Assembly (NCBI GenBank): GCA_016191285.1
Contig: JACPPA010000047.1
Location: forward strand, 18,636 to 82,635
Length of the DNA: 64,000 bases
Source of the DNA: Gammaproteobacteria bacterium
GTDB lineage: Bacteria; Pseudomonadota; Gammaproteobacteria; Ga0077536
Reading direction: 5' to 3'
In this document: one piece after another, positions 1-7,484 of the stretch
Position numbering within the stretch: position 1 is the first letter of the stretch
Layout: each line of letters opens with the position of its first letter
Made by a program: the position numbers and the translations under genes
The notes under the pieces: generated by a model
Told to the model about the DNA's origin: nothing
Seen by the model: the letters and a program-made list of their open reading frames with translations, nothing else
Database searches by the model: none

Positions 1-802
1 CCAGACCCGCGCGGGTCGCGGTCCCCGGGGTGTAAGTAAAACGGCACGCTGTGACTTGCGTGGCGAGCGCCTGCGCGGCGGCGCTCGGTGGCACGGCCTG
101 AGTCGCCGTAATGGCGTAATTGGCGTGGCGATTGAGCGCTTGTGCCGACAGATCGCAGACGAAACTGACCGGAGTATCCACAATATAGAAGCGTTGTGCC
201 GGCGAGCCGCGCGGCAGCACGGCGCCGGTATCGCCGCGATCGAACTTGATGGCGACCCCCTTCGCGGTCGAGGTCACCGCGGCGATGCCGGCCAGGTTAT
301 CGCCAGCATACGCATCGGCACCATTCTGACCGCTGTTGTAGATCGCCAGGCAATCGATGTTGCTCGCGAGGCAGCCGGCACGTCCTCCCGCGCCGGCCAC
401 GATCTGAGTAATGTTCCGCAGCCCGCCCAACACCTCGAAGCAATCCGAAGTCGACGCGAGATTAATCGAATCGGTATCCGGGCCGACACACACATCGTTG
501 TTGGAGGCGCCGGGTTGCGCGCGGTAACGCCCGCCGGTCAATATCCGTAGGAATTCGATCGCAGATCCGGCCGCATTGACTCGAATACTGTTCGGCAGCG
601 CCAAGCGCAGCTCACGGGTCATGCGGCTCAGCGCGGTTTCCGCGATATCGACCAATTTGGCGCGGCGCGTTGTGTCTTCGACGCCTTCGATCTGCGGCGC
701 GATCGCGCGCCACACCACGCTGGCAATGAGGCTGCTGATCACCATCACCGTGATCATCTCGATCAGCGTGAATCCCTGCATCGTGCGACTTGCTCGAGTC
801 AT
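1..802 (-). CDS. mshO: MSHA pseudopilin MshO-like (partial, 3' end outside window)
   Basis: Minor pseudopilin of the MSHA type IV pilus, expected in the inner membrane/periplasm and at the pilus tip. The reading frame starts at ATG 802-800 and stays open to the left edge, so at least 267 residues are present and the C-terminus is missing. The N-terminus has a short basic leader (MTRASRTMQG) followed by the prepilin cleavage/methylation motif FTLIEM and a hydrophobic helix, as in class III signal peptides cleaved by PilD. The start codon follows directly on the stop codon of the upstream mshD-like gene (TGAATG), which indicates translational coupling. MshO is assigned from its place after the mshC- and mshD-like genes and its larger size; pseudopilins diverge too much for certainty. 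Confidence 0.72.
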   Translation of the reverse strand, partial: MTRASRTMQGFTLIEMITVMVISSLIASVVWRAIAPQIEGVEDTTRRAKLVDIAETALSRMTRELRLALPNSIRVNAAGSAIEFLRILTGGRYRAQPGASNNDVCVGPDTDSINLASTSDCFEVLGGLRNITQIVAGAGGRAGCLASNIDCLAIYNSGQNGADAYAGDNLAGIAAVTSTAKGVAIKFDRGDTGAVLPRGSPAQRFYIVDTPVSFVCDLSAQALNRHANYAITATQAVPPSAAAQALATQVTACRFTYTPGTATRAGL

Positions 803-1330
803 TCAATAATTCGCGCGGTAGGCAGCGACGACGACCGGCGCGGACAGTGCGGGGTGCGCGACGGTGACGCTGACCCGGACGATTTGTCCGCTGTTCGAAC
901 TGAGTCCGTTCAGCGTCTCGCCACTGCCGGAGACGACGACTCCCACCGTGTAGTTATTCAACGCGGCGATTGGATTGTTGAACTGATCGCGAGCCCCCAC
1001 ATTGGTTAAACCGGCGTAATCGCACACGTCATCGTAGGTCGCGCGGCTCTCCGGCGGTCCAATCGCGCCAGCGCAGGCGCCACACGGCGATGTCGTGCAC
1101 GCCGTGGGGCAGCTCGTCGAAAAATCCGGATCGCAGAACGGTTTCGAGGTCACTTCTTCGAGATAGGCTTGGGCCAGCGCGGACGCTTGTTCCTGCACCA
1201 GCGGGTCGGCGCTGCGCCGGATCGCGCCGTTGAGGGTCAGCAGGATCCCGCCGAGCGCGACGGCCAAGATCACCATCGAGGTGACAAGTTCGATCAGAGT
1301 CACCCCGGCTTGACGCGAGCGTCTGATCAT
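803..1330 (-). CDS. mshD: MSHA pseudopilin MshD-like
   Basis: Minor pseudopilin of 175 residues. The N-terminus MIRRSRQAG is followed by VTLIELVTSMVILAVALGG, a type IV prepilin cleavage site (Gly before V) and hydrophobic assembly helix with the conserved Glu at mature position 5. The body is rich in Cys around residues 64-86 (CDPDFSTSCPTACTTSPCGAC), suggesting disulfide bonds in the periplasm. Its start overlaps the stop of the preceding mshC-like gene by ATGA, and mshO begins directly after its stop. Assignment to MshD rests on order in the locus. Confidence 0.75.
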   Translation of the reverse strand: MIRRSRQAGVTLIELVTSMVILAVALGGILLTLNGAIRRSADPLVQEQASALAQAYLEEVTSKPFCDPDFSTSCPTACTTSPCGACAGAIGPPESRATYDDVCDYAGLTNVGARDQFNNPIAALNNYTVGVVVSGSGETLNGLSSNSGQIVRVSVTVAHPALSAPVVVAAYRANY

Positions 1331-1758
1331 TGGACGAGCCCCGTCTCCGTCGTTACGGTCACCGCATAGGAGCCGATCGCGACACGGTTACCCGGCGTCA
1401 TCACGATGGGACGGCCAATCTTGTCGAAGCTGAAGCTTGCGGTGCCGACGCTGACTCCGGCTGGCGCGGCGTTCGCGAACGGATCGCTTGTACCTGGCCG
1501 GGTCAATGCGGATTCGCTCGCCCCGTTGCACGACTCATACACGGCGTAGCCGGCGCTAAATTGAATCCGCACCGTACAGCCGGAGGCGATCGCAAGCTTC
1601 TGCGCGTAACGGGTCGCCGCCATGGCGTCTTCGTAGAACCCACGGGCCGCGAACGGACTGGGATCGGCGAAGCGGGGCGCGGCAATCGCCGCCAGGACCC
1701 CGAGCACTATCAATACCGTGACCAGCTCGACAAGCGTGAAGCCGCGCTGCGCCGGCAT
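1327..1758 (-). CDS. mshC: MSHA pseudopilin MshC-like
   Basis: Minor pilin with the motif MPAQRG^FTLVELVTVLIVLGVLAA, a canonical type IV prepilin leader. I chose ATG 1758 because it gives the expected six-residue leader. An in-frame GTG at 1845 would add 29 residues and would start inside a GC-rich stem-loop, which is unlikely. The mature protein is about 137 residues, with a Cys pair (near CTVR and ESCNG). The stop overlaps the mshD-like start (ATGA). The gene lies immediately after the major pilin, the usual mshC position. Confidence 0.75.
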   Translation of the reverse strand: MPAQRGFTLVELVTVLIVLGVLAAIAAPRFADPSPFAARGFYEDAMAATRYAQKLAIASGCTVRIQFSAGYAVYESCNGASESALTRPGTSDPFANAAPAGVSVGTASFSFDKIGRPIVMTPGNRVAIGSYAVTVTTETGLVQ

Positions 1759-1813
1759 TGCCGTCAAATCGGCCAGGTCGAACCCACGCAATGCGCGCGC
1801 GTGTCCCGCCTGT

Positions 1814-1834
1814 CTCCCCCACCTCACGGGGGAG
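1814..1834 (-). other. GC-rich stem-loop between mshA and mshC
   Basis: Perfect 7-bp inverted repeat CTCCCCC / GGGGGAG with a 7-nt loop, just after the mshA stop codon. No T-run follows on the minus strand, so it is not a classical intrinsic terminator. It could limit read-through or protect the upstream pilin mRNA, which would let the major pilin be made in excess of the minor pilins; that role is inference. It loosely resembles the CTCCC...GGGAG repeats at 17701 and 27251. Confidence 0.45.
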
Positions 1835-1846
1835 CACGGACTCACT

Positions 1847-2278
1847 CTAGCAACCGGTGGTGACAGTCACGACGTTCGGCTGCGCATTAGCTGCAGCGGC
1901 GGTGTAGGTCAAGCTGCAGGTGCCCGCTCCCCCCGCGACCGAGTACACGCCGGTCGCCGCCGTGTGGGTGTAGGAACTGGTATCCGAAAGTGCATTCTCG
2001 ATGCCGCCAGCGCCTGCCGTCGGGTAGCCGTTCGACATCGCGACCGTCTGACCTTCGAGGGTGACCGAAGTGCCCGGACTTAAACTCTGTGCGAGCTGCG
2101 AACTATGCGCCAAGGCCGCCGCCGATCGGATGCTGCCCGCCAAGCCATTAATCGAAGCGATCCTGGCCTGGGCTTCGATCCCCGAAAACCGCGGTAAGGC
2201 AAACGCGGATAAGATCCCCAAGATCACAATGACCGTTATCAACTCGATGAGCGTAAAGCCGCTTTGCAGCTGTTTCAT
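1847..2278 (-). CDS. mshA: MSHA major pilin MshA (type IVa prepilin)
   Basis: Structural pilin of 143 residues. Leader MKQLQSG is followed by FTLIELITVIVILGILSAFA, a textbook type IV pilin N-terminal helix with Phe1 and Glu5. Two Cys near the end (GTCSLTY and the terminal TTGC) can form the C-terminal disulfide loop typical of type IVa pilins. The start has a good ribosome site, AGGAG at 2290-2286, 7 nt upstream. A 120-bp gap precedes it, the largest within the operon, so it may have its own promoter. It is the only pilin between mshG and mshC, so it could equally be named mshB; the low-complexity Ala/Ser/Gly body fits a major subunit. Confidence 0.8.
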   Translation of the reverse strand: MKQLQSGFTLIELITVIVILGILSAFALPRFSGIEAQARIASINGLAGSIRSAAALAHSSQLAQSLSPGTSVTLEGQTVAMSNGYPTAGAGGIENALSDTSSYTHTAATGVYSVAGGAGTCSLTYTAAAANAQPNVVTVTTGC

Positions 2279-2296
2279 TATTTGACTCCTAGGTTA

Positions 2297-2326
2297 TTCG
2301 CACCGGACCAGCCGTGACGTTGTCAA
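2297..2326 (-). promoter_or_regulatory. possible promoter of mshA
   Basis: A perfect -35 hexamer TTGACA lies at 2326-2321 on the minus strand, about 45 bp upstream of mshA. The best -10 at 18-bp spacing is only TGCGAA. The same stretch can also be read as a weak GG-N10-GC sigma-54 pattern. A separate promoter for the pilin gene inside the locus is plausible; the sequence support is modest. Confidence 0.3.
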
Positions 2327-2401
2327 CGAATCTCCGTCGAGGACTCGCCGTACACGCCGTGCTGATACCGTCCCTTGCTAGCGGCTGCGGGAGTCGGCAC
2401 T

Positions 2402-3634
2402 TTAATGCCCGCCATGCAATTTGATACTCGCGAGATCCCACATGGGCAGGAAAATCCCGAGCGCGAAAATCAGCACGAACCCGGCCAAGACCACGATCAG
2501 GATCGGTTCGATGGTCTGACTTAGATTCTTGATGTCGTAGTCGACTTCGCGCTCGTAAAATCCCGCGCACTCGGCTAATAAATCGTCCACCGCACCGGTT
2601 TCCTCGCCAACCGCGAGCATTTGCAGTACCAGCGGGGAAAACATGCCGGTGGCGGTTGCGCTGCGGGTTAGCGTCTCGCCACGTTCCACGCCAGTCCGGA
2701 TATTTCGAATACGTTCGCCGATGAATTCGTTGTCGACGGCTTGCGCCATCACGCTCAAGGCCTGGGTCAGCGGCACGCCGGCGCCGAGCGACATCGAGAA
2801 GCCGCGCGCAAAACGGCCGAGCGTGGCGCGATAGATCACATCGCCGACTATCGGCAGTCTTATTTTGATACCGTCCCATCGGTAACGCCCGGACTCGGTC
2901 TTGATCCAGCTCCGAAACGCCAACCCAGCAGCCACTGCCCCCGCGATCAGCAGCGGCCAATACGCCGAGAAAAAATCGGATGAGGCAATCAGTACCCGCG
3001 TCGGCAGCGGCAGTGCGACCTGGGATCGCTCGAATATCTTCGCGAATTGTGGAATGACGACCACGTTGATAATGCCAATCGCGATCGTGATCGCGACAAT
3101 CACAAAAGAAGGGTAGCGCAAGGCGCTTTTAATTCGCGCCCGCGTATCGCGTTCGCGATCCAAATACTCGGATAAGCGCAAAAAAGCTTCGTCCAAGCGT
3201 CCGGTGTTTTCGCCTATGCGGACTGTGTTCACAAACAACGACGAGAATAAATCGGGGTGCTGGGCCAAAGCCCCCGACAGTTCACGCCCACTTTCGATAT
3301 AGGTTTTGATGCCGGTCAAGCGTTCGCCAAACAGCGGATTGCGCGCCGACCGGATGAGGCCCGTCATCGCTTGGTTGATCGCGACGCCAGCATGCATCAA
3401 CGTGTACATTTGGCGGCAAAATAGAATCAGGTCATCGAGTGTGGGCCGGCTCTCGGTCAAACTTCGGCGCAGCGTCGCAATGGGGTCGAAGGCGATTGCC
3501 GCCTCGCGGATATCGACGGGCGTGATCCCGCTATTGATCAATTGCGTCGCGACCGCATCGCGTGTTGCCGCTTCCAACGCGCCTTCGATCAGATCGCCAC
3601 GCCGGCCACGTCCCCGATATTGATAGTTCGGCAT
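2402..3634 (-). CDS. mshG: MSHA inner-membrane platform protein MshG (GspF/PilC family)
   Basis: Polytopic platform protein of the pilus assembly machine, expected to couple the MshE ATPase to pilin polymerisation. Its 410 residues match the GspF/PilC family length. There are two homologous T2SF halves: about residues 65-190 (LDDLILFCRQMYTLMHAGV) and 270-395 (GRFARGFSMSLGAGVPLTQAL), each ending in hydrophobic helices (FVIVAITIAIGIINVVVIP and IEPILIVVLAGFVLIFALGI). It is 35 bp downstream of mshE. No mshF-like gene is found between it and the pilin. Confidence 0.92.
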   Translation of the reverse strand: MPNYQYRGRGRRGDLIEGALEAATRDAVATQLINSGITPVDIREAAIAFDPIATLRRSLTESRPTLDDLILFCRQMYTLMHAGVAINQAMTGLIRSARNPLFGERLTGIKTYIESGRELSGALAQHPDLFSSLFVNTVRIGENTGRLDEAFLRLSEYLDRERDTRARIKSALRYPSFVIVAITIAIGIINVVVIPQFAKIFERSQVALPLPTRVLIASSDFFSAYWPLLIAGAVAAGLAFRSWIKTESGRYRWDGIKIRLPIVGDVIYRATLGRFARGFSMSLGAGVPLTQALSVMAQAVDNEFIGERIRNIRTGVERGETLTRSATATGMFSPLVLQMLAVGEETGAVDDLLAECAGFYEREVDYDIKNLSQTIEPILIVVLAGFVLIFALGIFLPMWDLASIKLHGGH

Positions 3635-3669
3635 GGGATTGTCTTAGCTCGCTGATCGGCGGCGAGTGG

Positions 3670-5427
3670 TCACGCCGCATTGAGCTTTGCGGACGGCGTG
3701 TTCACGGTAACGGAATCGGCGGCGAGATTTTCGCTGTCGGCGGATACGCGCATGGCTTCGGCCACAGTGGTTATCTTGGCCTGGGCGAAATCGAGCGCGG
3801 CCAAGTCCAGCGGCCGATACGCGGCACTCCGACGCGCGAGCTCGGCGAACTCGACGTTGTCGCCGCGCGTTATCGCCTGACCGAGACCGTGATCAACCTC
3901 CAGTAATTCATAGACGCCGATGCGTCCCTTGTAACCCGTGTTGTTACACCGATGACAGCCAGCGCCGCGATAGAAGCTGCCGGTCGCCGCCGCCAAGCCC
4001 GCCTTCATCTGCACCCAGGCACGGCTCAACGGCGACAACTGCTCGGGCTCGATGCATTGCTCACAGATCCGCCGGATCAGGCGCTGTGCCAACACCGCAT
4101 GCAGCGACGAGGCCAGCAAGTAACCCTGCGCGCCCATGTCGAGCAGGCGCGAGATCGTGCCGATGGCATCGTTGGTATGCAAGGTCGAGAGCACTAGATG
4201 GCCGGTCATCGCTGCGCGCAGGCCAATTTCCGCCGTTTCTTGATCGCGCATTTCGCCAATCAACACAATGTCAGGGTCTTGGCGCAGCGTGGTGCGTAAC
4301 ACACGTGCAAAAGTCAGCCCGATCTGCGCATTGACCTGGACTTGATTGACGCGCGGCAGGCGATATTCGATCGGATCTTCGGCGGTGATGATCTTGACCT
4401 GCGGCGCGTTTAGCAATTTAAGCGCCGAGTACAGGGTGGATGTCTTGCCACTGCCGGTGGGGCCGGTGACCACGACCATGCCGTGCGGACGCCGGATGGC
4501 GTTTCGAAAGCGGCCGAGCAGGGCCGGCGGCATCCCGAGTTGTTCGAGATCGCGCACCCCTTCGCTTTGATCGAGCAGGCGCATGACCACCGCTTCGCCG
4601 GTTTGCAGCGGCATCGTCGAGATGCGGACGTCGATATTGCGATTGGCGACTCGAATGCTGAAGCGGCCGTCCTGCGGCAGCCGTTTCTCCGAGATATCGA
4701 GATTCGACATCAACTTCAGGCGTTGTACCAAGGCTGGCGCGATCCGCTTTTCGTTCAGCACCTGTTCGTGCAGCAAGCCGTCGATCCGCTGCCGGATCCT
4801 TAACACCGCGTCGTCCGGCTCGATATGAATATCCGAGGCCTTCATCTGCACCGCATCTTGAAACAACGAATGCAACAGCTTCACCACCGGCGCTTCGGTC
4901 AGATCGGCGCCCGCGGCAAGTTGATTTACGTCGTAGTCGCTGGCTTCCAGTTCGTCGCTGAGCTGTCCGGCAAACCCGGTAATTTGTTCGGACTGGCGGT
5001 AAATGCGATCGAGCGTATCCAACAATTCCTGTTCGCGGACCACCGCCAGATCGAGCGGGCGATTGATCACGCGCGCCAATTCGTCGAAGGCAAAAATATT
5101 GGTCGGATCCGACATGCCCACCAAGATCGTCGCGCCTTTATCCTTGAGCGCGATCGCGCGGAAACGCCGCGCCAGGATCTCAGGGATCAGCTTAACCACC
5201 GACGGCTCGAACTTATAATGCGCGAGCTCGACAAAGGGCACGTTCAACTGTTGCGAGAGCAGCGTCAGCAACGCGTCTTCACGCAGATAGCCATTCTCGA
5301 TCAAAATTTGACCGAGCTTACGGCCGGATTTCTTTTGGTCGGCCAGCGCGGCCTCGAGCTGCGTTTGCGAAATAATCTTGTGCTCGACCAGCAAGTCACC
5401 CAGGCGAAGCTTTTTGCGCACATTCAT
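3670..5427 (-). CDS. mshE: MSHA extension ATPase MshE (GspE/PilB family, c-di-GMP-binding N-terminus)
   Basis: Cytoplasmic hexameric ATPase that powers MSHA pilus extension. Residues 7-70 carry two tandem MshEN repeats (RLGDLLVEHKIISQTQL and KLGQILIENGYLREDAL), the established c-di-GMP-binding fold of MshE. The motor domain has Walker A GPTGSGKT (322-329), Walker B DPDIVLIGEMRD (384-395), a His box (HLVLSTLHTNDA) and the zinc tetracysteine CxxC...CxxC (455/458, 491/494). Its 585 residues are normal for the family. The start overlaps the mshN stop (ATGA). Pilus extension is therefore likely gated by c-di-GMP; a large GGDEF/EAL protein lies just beyond the operon. Confidence 0.95.
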   Translation of the reverse strand: MNVRKKLRLGDLLVEHKIISQTQLEAALADQKKSGRKLGQILIENGYLREDALLTLLSQQLNVPFVELAHYKFEPSVVKLIPEILARRFRAIALKDKGATILVGMSDPTNIFAFDELARVINRPLDLAVVREQELLDTLDRIYRQSEQITGFAGQLSDELEASDYDVNQLAAGADLTEAPVVKLLHSLFQDAVQMKASDIHIEPDDAVLRIRQRIDGLLHEQVLNEKRIAPALVQRLKLMSNLDISEKRLPQDGRFSIRVANRNIDVRISTMPLQTGEAVVMRLLDQSEGVRDLEQLGMPPALLGRFRNAIRRPHGMVVVTGPTGSGKTSTLYSALKLLNAPQVKIITAEDPIEYRLPRVNQVQVNAQIGLTFARVLRTTLRQDPDIVLIGEMRDQETAEIGLRAAMTGHLVLSTLHTNDAIGTISRLLDMGAQGYLLASSLHAVLAQRLIRRICEQCIEPEQLSPLSRAWVQMKAGLAAATGSFYRGAGCHRCNNTGYKGRIGVYELLEVDHGLGQAITRGDNVEFAELARRSAAYRPLDLAALDFAQAKITTVAEAMRVSADSENLAADSVTVNTPSAKLNAA

Positions 5428-6572
5428 TGCTCCACACCGATCCGCGTCAGTTCATGCTCGGCATAGTCGCGCATGGGTTTAGAAAGACGCTCGTCGCCTG
5501 CGGCGTGTCTAAAGGCGATAACCGCCGCGGCGTTCTCCTTCAGCGCCAGCAGCGAGATCGCGGCGCCAATCCAGTTGGCGCCATTTTCCGGTTCCACTTT
5601 CAGGATCTGCTCATAGACATTCACCGCCGCGCGATGGTTACCGCCACGCTGATACAGCGCCGCCATGAAGGCGTAGTACTCGGGATCCGCGCGCAATGGT
5701 GGGGTGGCGCCACGGAGCACGGCCAGCGCGCTCGCCAGATCGTTGCGATCAAACAGCAAGTGCGCGAGCAGGCGGGCGTAGCTGGCCCGGTCTGGAATCA
5801 GGTTCAGACCCTCGCGTAACACCTGTTCAGCAGCGTCGACTTGGTTAAGTTTGATCAATTCCTCGGCGTAGCGTTCGCGTGCCGCGGGCACTTGCGGATG
5901 CCCGACGACATAGGTCTTCAACGCCGCCAGACCGCGTGCATCGGCGCCGGCCGCAAGAAGATTAACCGCGCGTTGATATTCCAGTTCGCCCACGGTGGGC
6001 GCCGCCGGCAGGGCGCGTTCGCGATGGAAGGTCCCCGCGCGCTCGATGACGGGCGAGTCGGTTGCGGCCGGCGGCGCTGCTACCCGTGGTTCGCGCGCCG
6101 CGATCGCGGGAGTCGTATCGTGCTCGATGGCTGCGGCAGTGGCGCGCAATTCGGCGGTAACCGCCGCGGTACGCGAGTTCACTACCGCGTTCGTCGCCGG
6201 TTTGGGCGCGCTCGGCTGAACAGCGGCAGGCGCCGCAACGACCACCGTCGGATTTTCCGCGACGCGCCGCGACACGAGCGGCAGGCGTGGCAGCGACGGC
6301 AATTCGGCGGCTGGTCGTTTTTCAATCGCCAACGCACTCGGCGGTTCGAGTGCGTGAGTTTTAAGCAAGGCCGTCAGCGGTGGGCGGCTCAACCACGCAC
6401 CAGCCACTGCCGCAGCCACCAGCAGCGCGGTCAAAACGCGGCGCTGCGCGTCGGGAGCGCGCGCGCCAATACTCCCGCCGGTCTGCAATCCATCCAACGC
6501 GCGGTCGACCGCGGTTAGCGCCCCGCCCCGCCGCACTTCAAGATCATGCAACATCTGATTGATGAGACTCAT
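5424..6572 (-). CDS. mshN: MSHA biogenesis protein MshN (TPR protein)
   Basis: Inner-membrane-anchored TPR protein of 382 residues. It begins with SLINQMLHDLEVRRGG, a signature of MshN N-termini, followed by one membrane segment (about 46-64), a Pro/Ala-rich linker (65-190) and TPR-like helices (about 195-380, e.g. DAAEQVLREGLNLIPDRASYARLLAHLLF). It is presumed to aid assembly in the periplasm. Both ends overlap neighbours by ATGA (mshM upstream, mshE downstream). Confidence 0.88.
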   Translation of the reverse strand: MSLINQMLHDLEVRRGGALTAVDRALDGLQTGGSIGARAPDAQRRVLTALLVAAAVAGAWLSRPPLTALLKTHALEPPSALAIEKRPAAELPSLPRLPLVSRRVAENPTVVVAAPAAVQPSAPKPATNAVVNSRTAAVTAELRATAAAIEHDTTPAIAAREPRVAAPPAATDSPVIERAGTFHRERALPAAPTVGELEYQRAVNLLAAGADARGLAALKTYVVGHPQVPAARERYAEELIKLNQVDAAEQVLREGLNLIPDRASYARLLAHLLFDRNDLASALAVLRGATPPLRADPEYYAFMAALYQRGGNHRAAVNVYEQILKVEPENGANWIGAAISLLALKENAAAVIAFRHAAGDERLSKPMRDYAEHELTRIGVEQ

Positions 6573-7447
6573 ACGCTACCCGCCAGCCAACGTAACCAAC
6601 GATAGGGCGCGCCAATGCCGCGCGAGACTTGGGCTGAGCGCGCATCGGCGGTGTCCTTGATTGCGTCACGCACATGGGTGCGATCGACCTGCAACACTCC
6701 GTGACCGAAGGCTGCCATCAAGGCTTTGTGAGCGAGGATGTTGACCACGCGCGGCACCCCGCGACTACCGTCCTGCAAGTCGTCGAGCGCACGCTGCGTA
6801 AACAACCGCGAACCTTGGTAGCCGGCGATCGCCACCCGATGATTGACGTAGTGCGCGGTGTCGGCGCGATTCAACGGATAGAGTTCGTGGCCAAACGTGA
6901 TGCGTTGCCGCAGTTGGCGAATCGAGGGCTGATCGAGCACCGCGTCGAGCTCCGGTTGGCCAAACAGCACAACCTGCAACAACTTGCGTTTTTCGGTTTC
7001 CAGGTTGGTCAGCAGGCGCAGGATCTCCAAGGTCTGGACCGGAACGGCCTGCGCTTCGTCCATGCACAGCACCACACGCTTGCCCTGGGCATGAAACGCG
7101 AGCAGCGCCGCGTTCAAATGCTTCATCAATTGATGCTGCGTGCTGCGTTTCGGATAGTCGATTCGCAATTCGTCGGCGATCGAAAACAATAAACTCGAGG
7201 CGCGCAAATAGGGATTCGGGAGATAGGCGCATTCGAAATCCGCGCCCAGGGCTTTCAGCAGCGTGCGACATAAGATGGTCTTGCCGGTCCCCACTTCACC
7301 GATGACCTTGACGAAACCTTCGCCGCTGCGGAGCGCCACCAGCAGCACATTCAAGGCATCCCGATAACCGGCGCGGCTCATGAAGAACGCGGTGTCGGGC
7401 GTGAGGGAGAACGGCAGTTCGTTGAGCCGGAAATGCGTCAGATACAT
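6569..7447 (-). CDS. mshM: MSHA biogenesis ATPase MshM (ExeA/GspA-like AAA)
   Basis: AAA-type ATPase of 292 residues, MYLTHFRLNELPFSLTPDTAFF at the start being typical of the ExeA/GspA/MshM family. Walker A GEVGTGKT is at 50-57, Walker B VVLCMDEAQ near 130, and a sensor region VVLFGQPELD follows. ExeA homologues help the secretin assemble across peptidoglycan; here mshL (secretin) is the adjacent upstream gene, 37 bp away. No C-terminal membrane or peptidoglycan-binding domain is visible, which is normal for MshM. Confidence 0.9.
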   Translation of the reverse strand: MYLTHFRLNELPFSLTPDTAFFMSRAGYRDALNVLLVALRSGEGFVKVIGEVGTGKTILCRTLLKALGADFECAYLPNPYLRASSLLFSIADELRIDYPKRSTQHQLMKHLNAALLAFHAQGKRVVLCMDEAQAVPVQTLEILRLLTNLETEKRKLLQVVLFGQPELDAVLDQPSIRQLRQRITFGHELYPLNRADTAHYVNHRVAIAGYQGSRLFTQRALDDLQDGSRGVPRVVNILAHKALMAAFGHGVLQVDRTHVRDAIKDTADARSAQVSRGIGAPYRWLRWLAGSV

Positions 7448-7484
7448 GATTTACCCCTTAAGCCGCCGTGTCGCGGCGGCGAAT

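Noticed and set aside
56..550. 164-codon plus-strand frame opposite mshO
   Set aside because: Composition is Arg/Ala-rich without motifs; the minus strand carries a pseudopilin with a perfect prepilin leader, so this is a shadow frame.
1758..1845. 29-residue N-terminal extension of the mshC-like gene from GTG 1845
   Set aside because: It would start inside a GC stem-loop and put the prepilin cleavage site far from the N-terminus; ATG 1758 gives a normal leader.
4825..5466. 213-codon plus-strand frame opposite mshE
   Set aside because: It mirrors the strongly conserved MshE N-terminus and has no ribosome site or motif; a high-GC shadow.
5841..6518. 225-codon plus-strand frame opposite mshN
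   Set aside because: Arg-rich low-complexity translation antisense to a TPR protein in a tightly coupled operon.
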